From IMG/VR virus record IMGVR_UViG_3300025141_016386, positions 1 through 64,000 of that record: a DNA stretch of 64,000 bases. One strand, 5' to 3'. The translations under genes were made by a program, and so were the position numbers. Origin of the DNA: a virus. Each line of letters starts with the position of its first letter. The stretch's first letter is position 1. The notes beneath the pieces were generated by a model. The model was not told the DNA's origin. It worked only from the letters and a program-made list of their open reading frames with translations, and did no database searches. Shown piece by piece: positions 28,781 to 38,743 of the stretch.

Positions 28781-30576
28781 TATCTTACGGCCCCCTTGAT
28801 ATCTATACTCGGAAATTTAATTTCAAAAGCTACATTATCTGGAGCCTTTATATATCTTCCATCCGGCGACATCAACTCCTCTATCTTGACAGAAACATCA
28901 GAATAAGATCCCCCAGTCTTGTTGGTAATTTTTACCTTTGTTGTATCCACGACACCTACAACATCATTCAAATAATTATAGACATCCGTTATATAAAATG
29001 GTTCACCAATCATGAGCGGGTCTCGAAGCTTTATTGCTAAACTATTCGCACACGTAGTAAGTACATCATATTTATTGTAATCCAGATCGTGTATTATTTC
29101 AAATTCTATGGCTACATTCACCACATGCGCATCGACAATATCGATTGTATCATTGATCATTTTATTTTTATTTAGCCAGGTTTTGAGATTATTTTTGAGA
29201 GTTTGACTGGCGTGAGATAGGGCCCCAGAGACATCCTCCGATAATACAAATAAATTTAAATTTCTGCGAAAGGATCCCTGATCTTGGACGACCTTGCACC
29301 TCTTAATTGCGCCAAATTTGTGAGGCATGCGATAAGCCATCGATTCATAATCTTGCTTTGTGACGGCTCGGTTTTGAGTTGCAAAATAATCAATAGATCT
29401 CTGCCTTATTTCTTCCGAGGTTGGATTTGATATATCTCCAAGTAGGGGCCCTGGGTTTATACACTCTACAGATTCCCGAACTGCCATAACCTTTGCGCGA
29501 TTTAAATTGCTGACGTCTCGAAATGACCAATATGAGGTGTCGACGCGCTTTATAGTTCCGGCGGCTGCGTTTACGTCATTTTCTGTATTTATCCTATAAG
29601 AGATTGTTAAGGTTGTGTTTGTTGGCGATATCCCGAATTTATCAGACGAAATTAATTTTGAAGGATCGAAAGATTCATCGCTTATATAATCTTTCGCATG
29701 AAACTTTAGTATCGTATTTGATGGATCTACGGGAGAAGCTTGGGCTATTTCGTCATCGGAGCCAAATCCAAATTGCAAATAAGAAATTTCTCCAGACGTC
29801 TCGACTACAAAGCGCCTTGGGACTGAATATGGCCTTATGACAGATGGCACCACAGAACTATCTGAAGCTCTGTTGATTACATCCTTATAGATTATGTCTT
29901 GTGATAGGTGATCCACTTCATAATATTCATTTCCCTCTGCATCAAAGACATTAATCACTTCTGCCACGCGTTGACTAGAGAGTACCAATTTCCTGAATCT
30001 TTTATATTCTTCGACTGTGAAAGTTTCTTGAACGAATTTGCCAGAAATTACTTTACCAATGGCTTTTACCGCATAACTAGTCGGAACGCCAGTGGTCGAA
30101 TTTGTTCTGGCTGCGACGATCTGATTTTTTGGATGGGAAAAATCTATATCCGAAATTAAAATATAACTGCCGCCGCCGAGGCCGGAACACAATGACCCTC
30201 TTTTCAAAATTGGTAAATAATCCGTGTCCGGGCCTAGGCCTAGCGAGTTCGCCGGAGCAATGATAAAAAATTCCACCAACCCAGTTGTGGAAGGGGCTCC
30301 TTTGTTTTTATATCCCTGCTGTCTGGCTAGCCTTATTACATTATTATATTCAGCCGCAGAGTCAAGAAAAGATTCGTTTACTTGATAATCCAAGTAGAAA
30401 GATAAAATATCGCCGACATAAGAAACAGTATCCATCATCAGGGCCCCGAAGGAGGCCTCACCAAAGTCTCTATAAGATTCTGGATAATATCTTTTTGCAT
30501 ATTCCACCAGATCCTGCTTGATAGTGGCGAATTCTCTACTAGTATATCTAACTGGTGTTCTTTTTTTATCGGCCAT
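28780..30576 (-). CDS. baseplate wedge protein, T4 gp6 / baseplate J family
   Basis: This 598-residue protein opens with VRYTSREFATIKQDLVEYAKRYYPE and continues with FGALMMDTVSYVGDILSFYLDYQVNESFL, the conserved N-terminal signature of gp6-type baseplate wedge proteins. The central region has the R-x-x-D-Y-E motif (RAVTKQDYESMAYRMP), also typical. gp6 homologues form the inner ring of the contractile-tail baseplate. The gene directly follows the gp25-like gene, the usual order in myoviruses. This is the strongest evidence for a contractile tail. Confidence 0.9.
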   Translation of the reverse strand: MADKKRTPVRYTSREFATIKQDLVEYAKRYYPESYRDFGEASFGALMMDTVSYVGDILSFYLDYQVNESFLDSAAEYNNVIRLARQQGYKNKGAPSTTGLVEFFIIAPANSLGLGPDTDYLPILKRGSLCSGLGGGSYILISDIDFSHPKNQIVAARTNSTTGVPTSYAVKAIGKVISGKFVQETFTVEEYKRFRKLVLSSQRVAEVINVFDAEGNEYYEVDHLSQDIIYKDVINRASDSSVVPSVIRPYSVPRRFVVETSGEISYLQFGFGSDDEIAQASPVDPSNTILKFHAKDYISDESFDPSKLISSDKFGISPTNTTLTISYRINTENDVNAAAGTIKRVDTSYWSFRDVSNLNRAKVMAVRESVECINPGPLLGDISNPTSEEIRQRSIDYFATQNRAVTKQDYESMAYRMPHKFGAIKRCKVVQDQGSFRRNLNLFVLSEDVSGALSHASQTLKNNLKTWLNKNKMINDTIDIVDAHVVNVAIEFEIIHDLDYNKYDVLTTCANSLAIKLRDPLMIGEPFYITDVYNYLNDVVGVVDTTKVKITNKTGGSYSDVSVKIEELMSPDGRYIKAPDNVAFEIKFPSIDIKGAVR

Positions 30577-30595
30577 TTAATTTTTTCCTTATAAT

Positions 30596-31003
30596 TTAAT
30601 TAGAGATCGGCAAAGTTAAAACATTTGAAATATCAGAAGAAGAAATTTTGTAAAGAATATGTACATATAAAGCACCGGTTTCTTCGATGGTGATCAGGTC
30701 CTGCCTATATGAGGAGCCGGGCGTATATCTAATGTCCAAAATTTCAACGGAGCTTAAATATTTTCTCGCCTGTTTAATTATTTTTCTTGTAATGTCTCCC
30801 TGAAAGCCTGTGTTTGCTAATTCAAATAGATATCGTCGGATGCCAACTCCGAAATCAGGATCCATTATTCTTTCGCCAGGGTTTGTCAAAATTAAATTTT
30901 TTAAATTTTGAGAAATTGCTTCCACCACCGTCTTAGTTAATCGATATGGGCCGTCAGTTTTATCAACCACCAGGGGCAATGCTGGTGATAATCCTATTGC
31001 CAT
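30596..31003 (-). CDS. baseplate wedge protein, T4 gp25 (W) family
   Basis: This 135-residue protein carries the gp25/GPW pattern: an N-terminal beta part, then the motif LKNLILTNPGERIMDPDFGVGIRRYLFE. The E-R-x-x-x-P-x-F-G segment is the hallmark of this lysozyme-like baseplate family, which joins baseplate and sheath. Its ATG follows the stop of the 2253-residue gene directly (TAGATG), with GGAG 9 nt upstream. It pairs with gp6 as in other contractile phages. Confidence 0.9.
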   Translation of the reverse strand: MAIGLSPALPLVVDKTDGPYRLTKTVVEAISQNLKNLILTNPGERIMDPDFGVGIRRYLFELANTGFQGDITRKIIKQARKYLSSVEILDIRYTPGSSYRQDLITIEETGALYVHILYKISSSDISNVLTLPISN

Positions 31004-34000
31004 CTATTTGCACTCCGAGGCTGGCTTTGGTACCTGGCGCCTCTTTTTCCACCAAGAGATTTGCTTATCTGCTGGAATTCTTTTCTTAACTTTGAGTTTT
31101 TTTCTTGTCTTTTCTTCACCAGTTTCCATCTCCTCATCTTTATAATATGGATCCCTAGAGTAGTAAAAAGCCTCAAAAAGCCTTCTAAGGTTTCTCTTTG
31201 TTTTCTTAAAGTTGGAATCTTTATTCCACCTTTTAAACTGACTTGATTCTCCGGCTGTTTCATCCCACTCTGCTCCAATTGATAATAAAAATGTCTCCGT
31301 GATATAAATAGTAACCAAAGAAAGTAATGATTGCAAAGGAATACAATAATTAAAAAGAGTTTTATATTCAGGGGTAGCTATCAGCTCTGAAATCATACAA
31401 TTTATGTCATATTTGTCGATTAAATCTATAGTTGGGGTTGTCCGAGTCCCCATCGGAACTTCGGCCGATGCGACCGGAATTACATACCTGCGCTCGTCTT
31501 TTGGTCCAAATTTTAGCGACTTGATGGCATCGACTTGATCGTCAGTAATTGATTCGTCAAAGAGGTCCGTATTAAACGGGCCGGCGCTATGTAACATTGT
31601 TTCAGACATAATCATTGAAATTCTTAGGCCGTAAGACCAAGATGCCAGATTCTTGGTGATCACGGGTTCAATGTCCGGTGAAAGTGCTTTTCCAGTTAAA
31701 GTGCCTGTAGATTTTCCTGCTGCGAGGTTTTCCACCTCCCCTTTCCAATAATCTAAGCCGAAAATTTGTGGAGCAGCTGAAGAAGCCGCATCCGGAAGGG
31801 GTTCTACTTTTATATATTTTTCGAGAATAAACGGGAAGTATCCCCCTCCGTAAGTTTCCGTCTCTTTAATATCTATAGCTAAAATTTTTGCCGTTGTAGG
31901 ATCTGTCGGGTTGAGGGGGTCGGTGGCGACATCCATTGGACCTTCACTAGAAATGGCGCCGGCTGACATCCAAATTGGAGAACCGAAAACCCAACTTTCC
32001 AAGTTGGGAATTGATGGCTCTAGTGCCTCACTAAATAATTTTCCAACTTCCTCCACCTGTTCCGAAATATAATAATTTAATAAAATCAAACAACTTGATT
32101 CTGCTGCGGAAATCCAAGCTAAATATTTTTTGTGGAGGCGTTTTTTGTAATTTATTCTTGGCTTTCTGGGTGGCTTTTGCCACTGCGCCTGCATATCATT
32201 TATAGCTTCCATTGCAGAAAGTTGGGAACTATTGGGTGTTATTTCTCCAAGGTCGACTTTTTTTCCAAAGTTTTGCACTACTTCTTCCAAAAAGGTATAA
32301 TAATAATTTTCCCGGGTGCGTTTTACGCGGAAGCTTCTTCCAGTATTTAAAAGGCCTATTTTTATTTTTTCAGCGATATAGCTAGACAAGGTGTCGTTAT
32401 ATACTTGAGGGAATTTTGGATCGAATAAAGAAAAAGAGGGAATACCTTGGATAAATGATTGCATAACATAAAGCCTGACTGTTGATCTTATTGCGCCGTC
32501 GCAGCCTGCTAGGGCAGCTTTTGGCATGATTCTATCGAATGGGCGCTCTGTATCAATCGCGCAGGCGGCAGGGATTTGCAGTCTCGGATCTTCTTTTAAT
32601 TTATCACTATAGCCTGCTGTCTTTTCGGATACTGAACTGAAATTTAATATGGGTACCCTGGAGCAGTCATCAGTCTCTGGTACAATATCATCATAGAGGC
32701 CCATCCAACCAGCATATTTTGGCGGGATTACATAGAAAGCCGGATTCTTTTCAGTACCGCCATATTCGTTGTGATCAAGCGACGATGTTGCTGTCTTGGC
32801 ATTTGGATCATATCCGAAATCGAATGCTCTAATATTCTCGGAAATTTTAAGAGCAAATTTCTCAATTGATTTTTCAGTTAAATATTCGAATAGACGACCA
32901 GAGAAATGTGACCCTATTTCTTCTGCCTGATTTGTTGTGTATTCTGACCACGCTGTGCGTCCTATGTTCCCAAACACAAAAGCCTGATTTGAAAGAGATC
33001 GATCTCTATCGGGCGAAGAGAGAGATTCTATTCTTTCGTAAGTCTCTTTATCGTAGGATTGCGGAGCGTTAAAAATAAGAGGCTCATCAAATTTATCATC
33101 TTCGGAATAAATGGCCATGTTTATCAACTTATCATCGTCTCTATCATAATTATAGTCTATTTTAAGGTAGCCGGGCCCGAAACCTAGGGGGCCCTTGTCC
33201 CAAATATCAAAACTTAAAGTGAGGTTGGGGCTGGATCCGTTACTAAAGACGACATCTAATCCGGGTTGTTTCAAATTAGGCGTATCGCCGGTGCCGAGCG
33301 TTTTACCGGTTCCGGCCAATATATCTTGCAGGTATGGGGCGACCTTGTCTGGATAAAATCCCATCGGGAAGCCATCTACTAATTTAGACAATATTGCCCA
33401 TTTGCCGGCGGAGCCAGAATCGTTTACATAAAATCCGAATGGACCCAACTTATCTGCCGACGGGTTGCCGAAGAAATTTATTAAAAATTCATTATGTTTT
33501 TTAAAGCCGACGCCTTGGGTATCCGAAAGGATCATGTTTAATACTCCCCTCTTTGTGAGGAGTTCTTTCATAAAGATGGAATTTATCGCATCGTCGTTCG
33601 AATTAAACATTTCTTGAGTTTGTCTTTTTGTCTCCGGGTCTTCGCCGGGGTAAATTCCGGATTCGGGACAGGTGGGATCCCCCAAGACATCTAAATCTCC
33701 GAAATAATTCTCGTTTAAAACGTTCGCTAAATCATCAAAATCTTGTAATGTTTTTTCTTTTAATTTTTCAAGCTGCTCAGCACATTCGTCTTCTGTCAGG
33801 CCTTTTTCTTGGAGAATTGAACGGCGGACCTCATCAAACAGCTCCAAATGGGCGGGAGATGCGCAAATAGCTGGACTAATTGGCCTATAAGACGTGGCCC
33901 GGATTCTATCTCTTATAGCCTCTCTGTCAAATATTCTCCCCATACCAACAAATAAGTTCCTTATATGATCGTCAGTCGGGAGCTGAATTCTCAAGGCATC

Positions 34001-37000
34001 GATTCCATCAACCACCTGTCTGACATATGAGACGGCTTCGGCTGTCGCCTCTCCGTCCAGTAGGTCTAGTAATTCCTGTTGGGTTAAAATGGCAGATGTA
34101 CCGTCCATAAAATCACCCATGTCCTGGTCTGTTGGTTTTGGCGCGCCTGGTAGACCCAAGGATCCCAGTGCGGCGTTTAGTTTATTTAGACTGGCGTTCA
34201 ATTCGCCATCGTTGAGACTATCTCCACAAAGATTATTCGCGACAATTTCTCTGAAGCTGGCTCCACCTGCCACATCTTTAAGAATTCCAGCTACATCCTT
34301 AATCATTTCACAGGAGACATTCAGGGAAATAGCTAGGAGCTTCTCAAGTATCAATGTAAGCGCCTTTACCACTAATTGCTCCATGGCGTCTTCAGCTGCC
34401 TCGATTAATATAGTCTTGATGTCCATCCATGGCCGTGCCGGCATTTTTCTTATTACCGGGAGGGTGATAGCATAATGACCATTACAGAAGTCAAGCTCTA
34501 GAGTTTTAAGAACATCATCCAGAGGAGGAGAAAAAAGTGGAGGACGCGGGCATTCTAAAATTTCTGATATGGCGCCTTTAACTAGGGCTGCGCCTGGGAG
34601 TTTGTCAATAAATTTCATAAGCGCTTGGGCTGAAATTATGTTTTCCTCTATTGCTTTTATTAATGCGTCTTTTAAGTGTATGATTGCATTGTCGGCGATG
34701 GCATCTAATGCAGTACCTACGGATCCTGCGTGTGCGAAGGGCCCAGCAAATCCTTTTGGGCCTAGACCTGGGGCAGCGGAAACTTTATCTGGGGGAGCCA
34801 CCATAATTTCATTGCCATCTGCATCTAATTTTCCAGTTGGGACCGGGTCAGATGACTTGAATTTTTGTTCCTGCTCTTCTATCGTTGTTTTTGCTTTGGC
34901 GCGGAAGCTTTTGAGTTCACCATCTTCATCATATTTCGTAGTGATCTCTTCTTCATCTTGTTCACCCTCATAAAATCCGGTTTTTTCTAGTCGTTTTTCC
35001 AGAGAGCCGGAGGCGGCCGAGAATTCGGCAGAATATTTAACTCCGGCGGCTTGATAGCTGCCGGGTCGATAGCCAGCCTCCCACGGAAGAGGGATTGATG
35101 TTATTTCCGAGACCGAATCTCTAATAAATTTTTGTAAAGAGGGGTCCATGGCGAAAAACATTTTTTCCATCTCTTTCTCGGTTGCATTTTTCAAAAATGA
35201 TTTTACTAGAACCTCCATCGAGACGTTTATGTCAATACCCTTTAGTAAACACCCCAGACCATCCATAACTAACGAAGAAATACCGCAAACACCCAATTTA
35301 TCAAGTATCTCTGTATATAATTCCTTCAAATTATTTACTTCTTCTAATTTATGCGGCAAGTCTGCAAAGATTTGATCACCGGTGAATAGTTTTCTCGTAT
35401 TTATATCCTTCCAGCGCTGGTCGATATCTTTAAGGATCTTGTATTTCTCGTCTTCTTGCTCTTTTGCCTCGGTGGTTAGGCAGGTTTTTTGTGCGACTGA
35501 CTTAAAAAACAACTCCGGGAATGAAAGGGCTGTTCCTGCCACTTCAGATCCCAATATAACTGCCGGTTTTAGTAGGTTTGCTGCAAGTTCCGCAGCATTG
35601 CAGCCGTTTTCATCAACAAACTCCTGTACCATTGTTAGTTCTTGACCTATTTGTTCCTCAATTTTAGGATAATAGTATTTCTTTAAGAAAGGAGCCACAA
35701 CTATGGGATTATCGGAAGTAACATCATCATAAATTGATGGGATATTTGCAACGAAAGCCAATGTTGTCGGGTAATTGGCAACAGATTTCTTCAAAAACGA
35801 GTTCCAGCCCGCGCCACCAGCGACTTTATCCTTGTTCGTTCCCAATTCTACCGCATCACACCCCACATTATTAGCTTTTATATACTCTATGCCAGAGAAA
35901 TCTTTTTTAAATCCGATTTCTACAGCCTCAAGGATGCCTCGCTTCTTTCTGAGAGGATTGAACTTGAATTTTTGGTCCTTAAGTAGGCCAATTAATGCTT
36001 TTTTAAACTGCCTTATTCGATCTCCTTCCTTTTTTAATAAAATGTTCTTTGGAAGGCCGGCGAGCTTACCCCGAAAGAGGAGTATTTCATATTGTTGGGA
36101 ATATTTGTTCCCTATTGCTCGACTGACTAAGTTAAACATAGAACCATCTCCTCGAATATCCTCTCTTGTCAATACAACATTGAGTGGAAATTCCGAAGAA
36201 GCCTCCGTGGGGCTCGATTCAGACGATTCTTCTTTTTCTTCCAACAGAAAAGTGGCATCCGTTGGCAGCTTAATCAAAACTCTTACTTTGGCGCCCGTGC
36301 GGAAGTCCACGAAGTAATCAGCACTAACTTGAGAAACAAGAGATAAAATTATATCTTCCGTAGATTCTTTACCTACAAAATCTAAAATTAATTTTATTCC
36401 CGTTTCAATATTCTCATTTATGATAGCGGTTGCTGGACGTTCTATGACATTGTCATACTTCGTAACTATAGGGGCCCAATATTCACATGTTCTTTCATTT
36501 AAGTATGGCTGTTCATTTGGTGCGGAGGTCCAATCTAAAACTGTAGCTGAGGGGTTGGGCTTGCAGCCCAAAGTGCACAACTCTTCTTCTTTTTCTTCTG
36601 GCGGGAGCTTACAAGAATCTGGGTCGAATTTATAAATATCCCCTTGTTCATATTTTTCCCTTTTTAGTTCCTCAACCAGGGATTGATCAATATCACCGGT
36701 GTAGAACTTTTCAATAAAAATGTTCCAAAAAAGACTAGCTTCACTGTAAGTCAGGGTGGAGGAATTACCAAAAGGCTTGGATTTTGAGGCCCAGTCACTT
36801 TCATAATCCTCATATAGGGATGCGTTGTTTTCCAAATCAGCTTCGAGATCCAAGATTGTTGCCACGTCAAAAAGCGCGAATATTTCTTTTAAATCTCTGA
36901 ATGAGTCATATAGTTTTCTTTCATAATTGAATCTGTGGGTGTATAATTTCGTTCCTAGAATTCTATACCAGAATTTTTTAACCGAAGTTTTATAAAATTG

Positions 37001-37765
37001 GCCAGTGGATGGAATGATTTCACTGTCATCTTCCGGATCTTTGATGCTTCCGGGCCCTAATTGGAAAATTCCCGCATAAGTTCCATTTTTTTCATTGTCG
37101 TCGTGTGTTTCAAGATAGTCACGGAAGAGTGAGGGAATTAAATTCATCAAGGGCTCGTATCTTTTTTGATCAATATGCCGCGCGATGTCACCATATAGGT
37201 CGTTCGAAAGAGCTTCTTCGTATACTTCATCTAAATTTATCATTTTTTCCCAATGGGGATCAACTAAAATTTGGAGAGCGGAGGCGAAAAAATAGAAAAA
37301 ATCTTCAGGATTGTAAGAGACCTTCGAAAAGTCCTGAATGCGGCTCCAAATCGTATGCATAAAGAGCTTGTTAAAGTCTGAATCATAAATATCCTCCAAT
37401 CTAGTTCGAGCCCAGGAAATATTAAATCCCGTCATCTCGTCTTCCGGATTTATTTTTACGCCGGTGATGCCCCCCGAATTCGACTTCTTATAAACCGGCT
37501 CAGTATAGTAGTTTAATTCGGATGCATCCATATATGGATGCATCCAGAAACCTGCGGATTCGTTTGCATCCTGACCTTCACCCGTCAAGTCTGGAAGCTC
37601 CATATGATAGTAGGAGTGCTTTTTACCAGGCTCTTCTGCCGAGTTATGTATGAAGGCCTGCTCTTGCAAGCCAAGATTAATTTTTAAAATTTGATTCACA
37701 GCAAAGCCGGTGGGTGGCCACTCGTCATCAACAAATCTTTTTGCTATTTCATGAAAAACGCTCAT
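31004..37765 (-). CDS. giant structural protein, unknown domain content
   Basis: A 2253-residue protein, the largest in the window. It mixes helical stretches (for example around ATAEAVSYVRQVVDG) with long loop-rich regions and has a strongly basic C-terminus (KTRKKLKVKKRIPADKQ). Several Cys residues occur near 390-420 (CKLPPEEKEEELCTLGCKP). No transglycosylase or peptidase motif stood out. It lies between the spike candidate and the gp25/gp6 pair, where phages often place hub or tape-measure-like proteins. Coiled-coil content looks low for a tape measure, so a baseplate or virion-interior role is more likely. Its DNA contains a perfect 26-bp palindrome. Confidence 0.7.
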   Translation of the reverse strand: MSVFHEIAKRFVDDEWPPTGFAVNQILKINLGLQEQAFIHNSAEEPGKKHSYYHMELPDLTGEGQDANESAGFWMHPYMDASELNYYTEPVYKKSNSGGITGVKINPEDEMTGFNISWARTRLEDIYDSDFNKLFMHTIWSRIQDFSKVSYNPEDFFYFFASALQILVDPHWEKMINLDEVYEEALSNDLYGDIARHIDQKRYEPLMNLIPSLFRDYLETHDDNEKNGTYAGIFQLGPGSIKDPEDDSEIIPSTGQFYKTSVKKFWYRILGTKLYTHRFNYERKLYDSFRDLKEIFALFDVATILDLEADLENNASLYEDYESDWASKSKPFGNSSTLTYSEASLFWNIFIEKFYTGDIDQSLVEELKREKYEQGDIYKFDPDSCKLPPEEKEEELCTLGCKPNPSATVLDWTSAPNEQPYLNERTCEYWAPIVTKYDNVIERPATAIINENIETGIKLILDFVGKESTEDIILSLVSQVSADYFVDFRTGAKVRVLIKLPTDATFLLEEKEESSESSPTEASSEFPLNVVLTREDIRGDGSMFNLVSRAIGNKYSQQYEILLFRGKLAGLPKNILLKKEGDRIRQFKKALIGLLKDQKFKFNPLRKKRGILEAVEIGFKKDFSGIEYIKANNVGCDAVELGTNKDKVAGGAGWNSFLKKSVANYPTTLAFVANIPSIYDDVTSDNPIVVAPFLKKYYYPKIEEQIGQELTMVQEFVDENGCNAAELAANLLKPAVILGSEVAGTALSFPELFFKSVAQKTCLTTEAKEQEDEKYKILKDIDQRWKDINTRKLFTGDQIFADLPHKLEEVNNLKELYTEILDKLGVCGISSLVMDGLGCLLKGIDINVSMEVLVKSFLKNATEKEMEKMFFAMDPSLQKFIRDSVSEITSIPLPWEAGYRPGSYQAAGVKYSAEFSAASGSLEKRLEKTGFYEGEQDEEEITTKYDEDGELKSFRAKAKTTIEEQEQKFKSSDPVPTGKLDADGNEIMVAPPDKVSAAPGLGPKGFAGPFAHAGSVGTALDAIADNAIIHLKDALIKAIEENIISAQALMKFIDKLPGAALVKGAISEILECPRPPLFSPPLDDVLKTLELDFCNGHYAITLPVIRKMPARPWMDIKTILIEAAEDAMEQLVVKALTLILEKLLAISLNVSCEMIKDVAGILKDVAGGASFREIVANNLCGDSLNDGELNASLNKLNAALGSLGLPGAPKPTDQDMGDFMDGTSAILTQQELLDLLDGEATAEAVSYVRQVVDGIDALRIQLPTDDHIRNLFVGMGRIFDREAIRDRIRATSYRPISPAICASPAHLELFDEVRRSILQEKGLTEDECAEQLEKLKEKTLQDFDDLANVLNENYFGDLDVLGDPTCPESGIYPGEDPETKRQTQEMFNSNDDAINSIFMKELLTKRGVLNMILSDTQGVGFKKHNEFLINFFGNPSADKLGPFGFYVNDSGSAGKWAILSKLVDGFPMGFYPDKVAPYLQDILAGTGKTLGTGDTPNLKQPGLDVVFSNGSSPNLTLSFDIWDKGPLGFGPGYLKIDYNYDRDDDKLINMAIYSEDDKFDEPLIFNAPQSYDKETYERIESLSSPDRDRSLSNQAFVFGNIGRTAWSEYTTNQAEEIGSHFSGRLFEYLTEKSIEKFALKISENIRAFDFGYDPNAKTATSSLDHNEYGGTEKNPAFYVIPPKYAGWMGLYDDIVPETDDCSRVPILNFSSVSEKTAGYSDKLKEDPRLQIPAACAIDTERPFDRIMPKAALAGCDGAIRSTVRLYVMQSFIQGIPSFSLFDPKFPQVYNDTLSSYIAEKIKIGLLNTGRSFRVKRTRENYYYTFLEEVVQNFGKKVDLGEITPNSSQLSAMEAINDMQAQWQKPPRKPRINYKKRLHKKYLAWISAAESSCLILLNYYISEQVEEVGKLFSEALEPSIPNLESWVFGSPIWMSAGAISSEGPMDVATDPLNPTDPTTAKILAIDIKETETYGGGYFPFILEKYIKVEPLPDAASSAAPQIFGLDYWKGEVENLAAGKSTGTLTGKALSPDIEPVITKNLASWSYGLRISMIMSETMLHSAGPFNTDLFDESITDDQVDAIKSLKFGPKDERRYVIPVASAEVPMGTRTTPTIDLIDKYDINCMISELIATPEYKTLFNYCIPLQSLLSLVTIYITETFLLSIGAEWDETAGESSQFKRWNKDSNFKKTKRNLRRLFEAFYYSRDPYYKDEEMETGEEKTRKKLKVKKRIPADKQISWWKKRRQVPKPASECK
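37520..37545. repeat. perfect 26-bp palindrome inside a coding sequence
   Basis: Two 13-bp arms (GGATGCATCCATA and its complement) meet at 37532/37533. Each arm itself contains the 10-bp palindrome GGATGCATCC. It lies about 75 codons into the 2253-residue gene and encodes part of WMHPYMDASE. It could form a cruciform or a strong mRNA hairpin early in the message. Confidence 0.95.
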
Positions 37766-38713
37766 TTATGTTGTCCTATTGTAACGACTACAGATCCATT
37801 GATCAGCATACGGCTTTAAAAAATTGTTCTTGAAATTAGACAAATTTGTGGATTGGGCCCAGGATGTAGAACCTGAGTTTATATGTTGTTTTATGTTCGC
37901 AAGTAAATAATTCGGCACCAAATCTACTGAAGGTTCTGTTGGCTTGGGGAGTGGGGCCACGGTGTGAACGTGTAGCTGAATAGCTCTATTATATTCTACC
38001 TGTGCTGACGAAAAATGATGGAATCTAGTTGCTAAATCCCCGAGCTGAGTTGCCAACTCATCAAGAGCGCCAATGAGGTTATCGCCCTTAACAATCGGCT
38101 GTAGAAATTTTTTCTTTTTTGTTGTTCCTTTTATTTTTTGATTGGAATCATCGTTGCCGGCTATGAGATCAATCCCATAAGTAGATTTGATTCCTCCACC
38201 TTGGGAATTTTTCTTATCTGTTCCGGTAACCAGTTTAATGCCCTCTCTGGCTATGACCCTTACGGCGTCGGCTTTAATACCTATGCCAGAACGACCCTTT
38301 GAGGTGCCAACGTTGCCGGCTACCAAATTAAAATTCTCGTCAAGATCTGTTCTTTGGCTAATATAGATTCTTGCAGCATCGGAGGTAAAGTTCGGACTAA
38401 CCCAGGTTTTTGATTTTGGACCACCCTCTACAGATGACATTCTACCAACCACCAGATCGATAGATCCACACTGGGTTGCACCCTGGCCACCATATCCAGA
38501 TGGAGGCGTGGATGGGCGATCTCTTCCTAAAATTATCCAGGAATTATTTTTATTTTTAATAATTTTTTCGCAGGGAGTTTTATTATACTTGGGGACCGGC
38601 TCTCGTAAATTTGATCCGTTAAGGCCGGCGGTTTTATTTTTATTTTCTTTCGCGGTTTCTAGCTCCGGTTCGGGGAGATTTTCTAAATCTTTTAATTTTC
38701 TCTCTTCTGGCAT
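37766..38713 (-). CDS. baseplate spike or hub candidate
   Basis: A 315-residue protein with a basic N-terminus. The central part (NSWIILGRDRP, IDLVVGRMS, AARIYISQRTD, AVRVIAREGIKLVTGTD) has the short beta-strand repeats typical of the beta-helical needle of gp5/gpV-type spikes. The C-terminal 100 residues are helical and include HVHTVAPLPKPT. It is followed by the giant protein and preceded by the amidase gene, consistent with a cell-puncturing complex. The call rests on the pattern of repeats, not on a clear family match; another virion protein is possible. Confidence 0.55.
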   Translation of the reverse strand: MPEERKLKDLENLPEPELETAKENKNKTAGLNGSNLREPVPKYNKTPCEKIIKNKNNSWIILGRDRPSTPPSGYGGQGATQCGSIDLVVGRMSSVEGGPKSKTWVSPNFTSDAARIYISQRTDLDENFNLVAGNVGTSKGRSGIGIKADAVRVIAREGIKLVTGTDKKNSQGGGIKSTYGIDLIAGNDDSNQKIKGTTKKKKFLQPIVKGDNLIGALDELATQLGDLATRFHHFSSAQVEYNRAIQLHVHTVAPLPKPTEPSVDLVPNYLLANIKQHINSGSTSWAQSTNLSNFKNNFLKPYADQWICSRYNRTT

Positions 38714-38743
38714 TCTTTGCTCCTGCTGCGGGCGTGGCTATCG

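Noticed and set aside
34089-34973. Plus-strand frames of about 130 residues opposite the giant gene
   Set aside because: They mirror the codon structure of the real gene; no promoter, ribosome site or motif.
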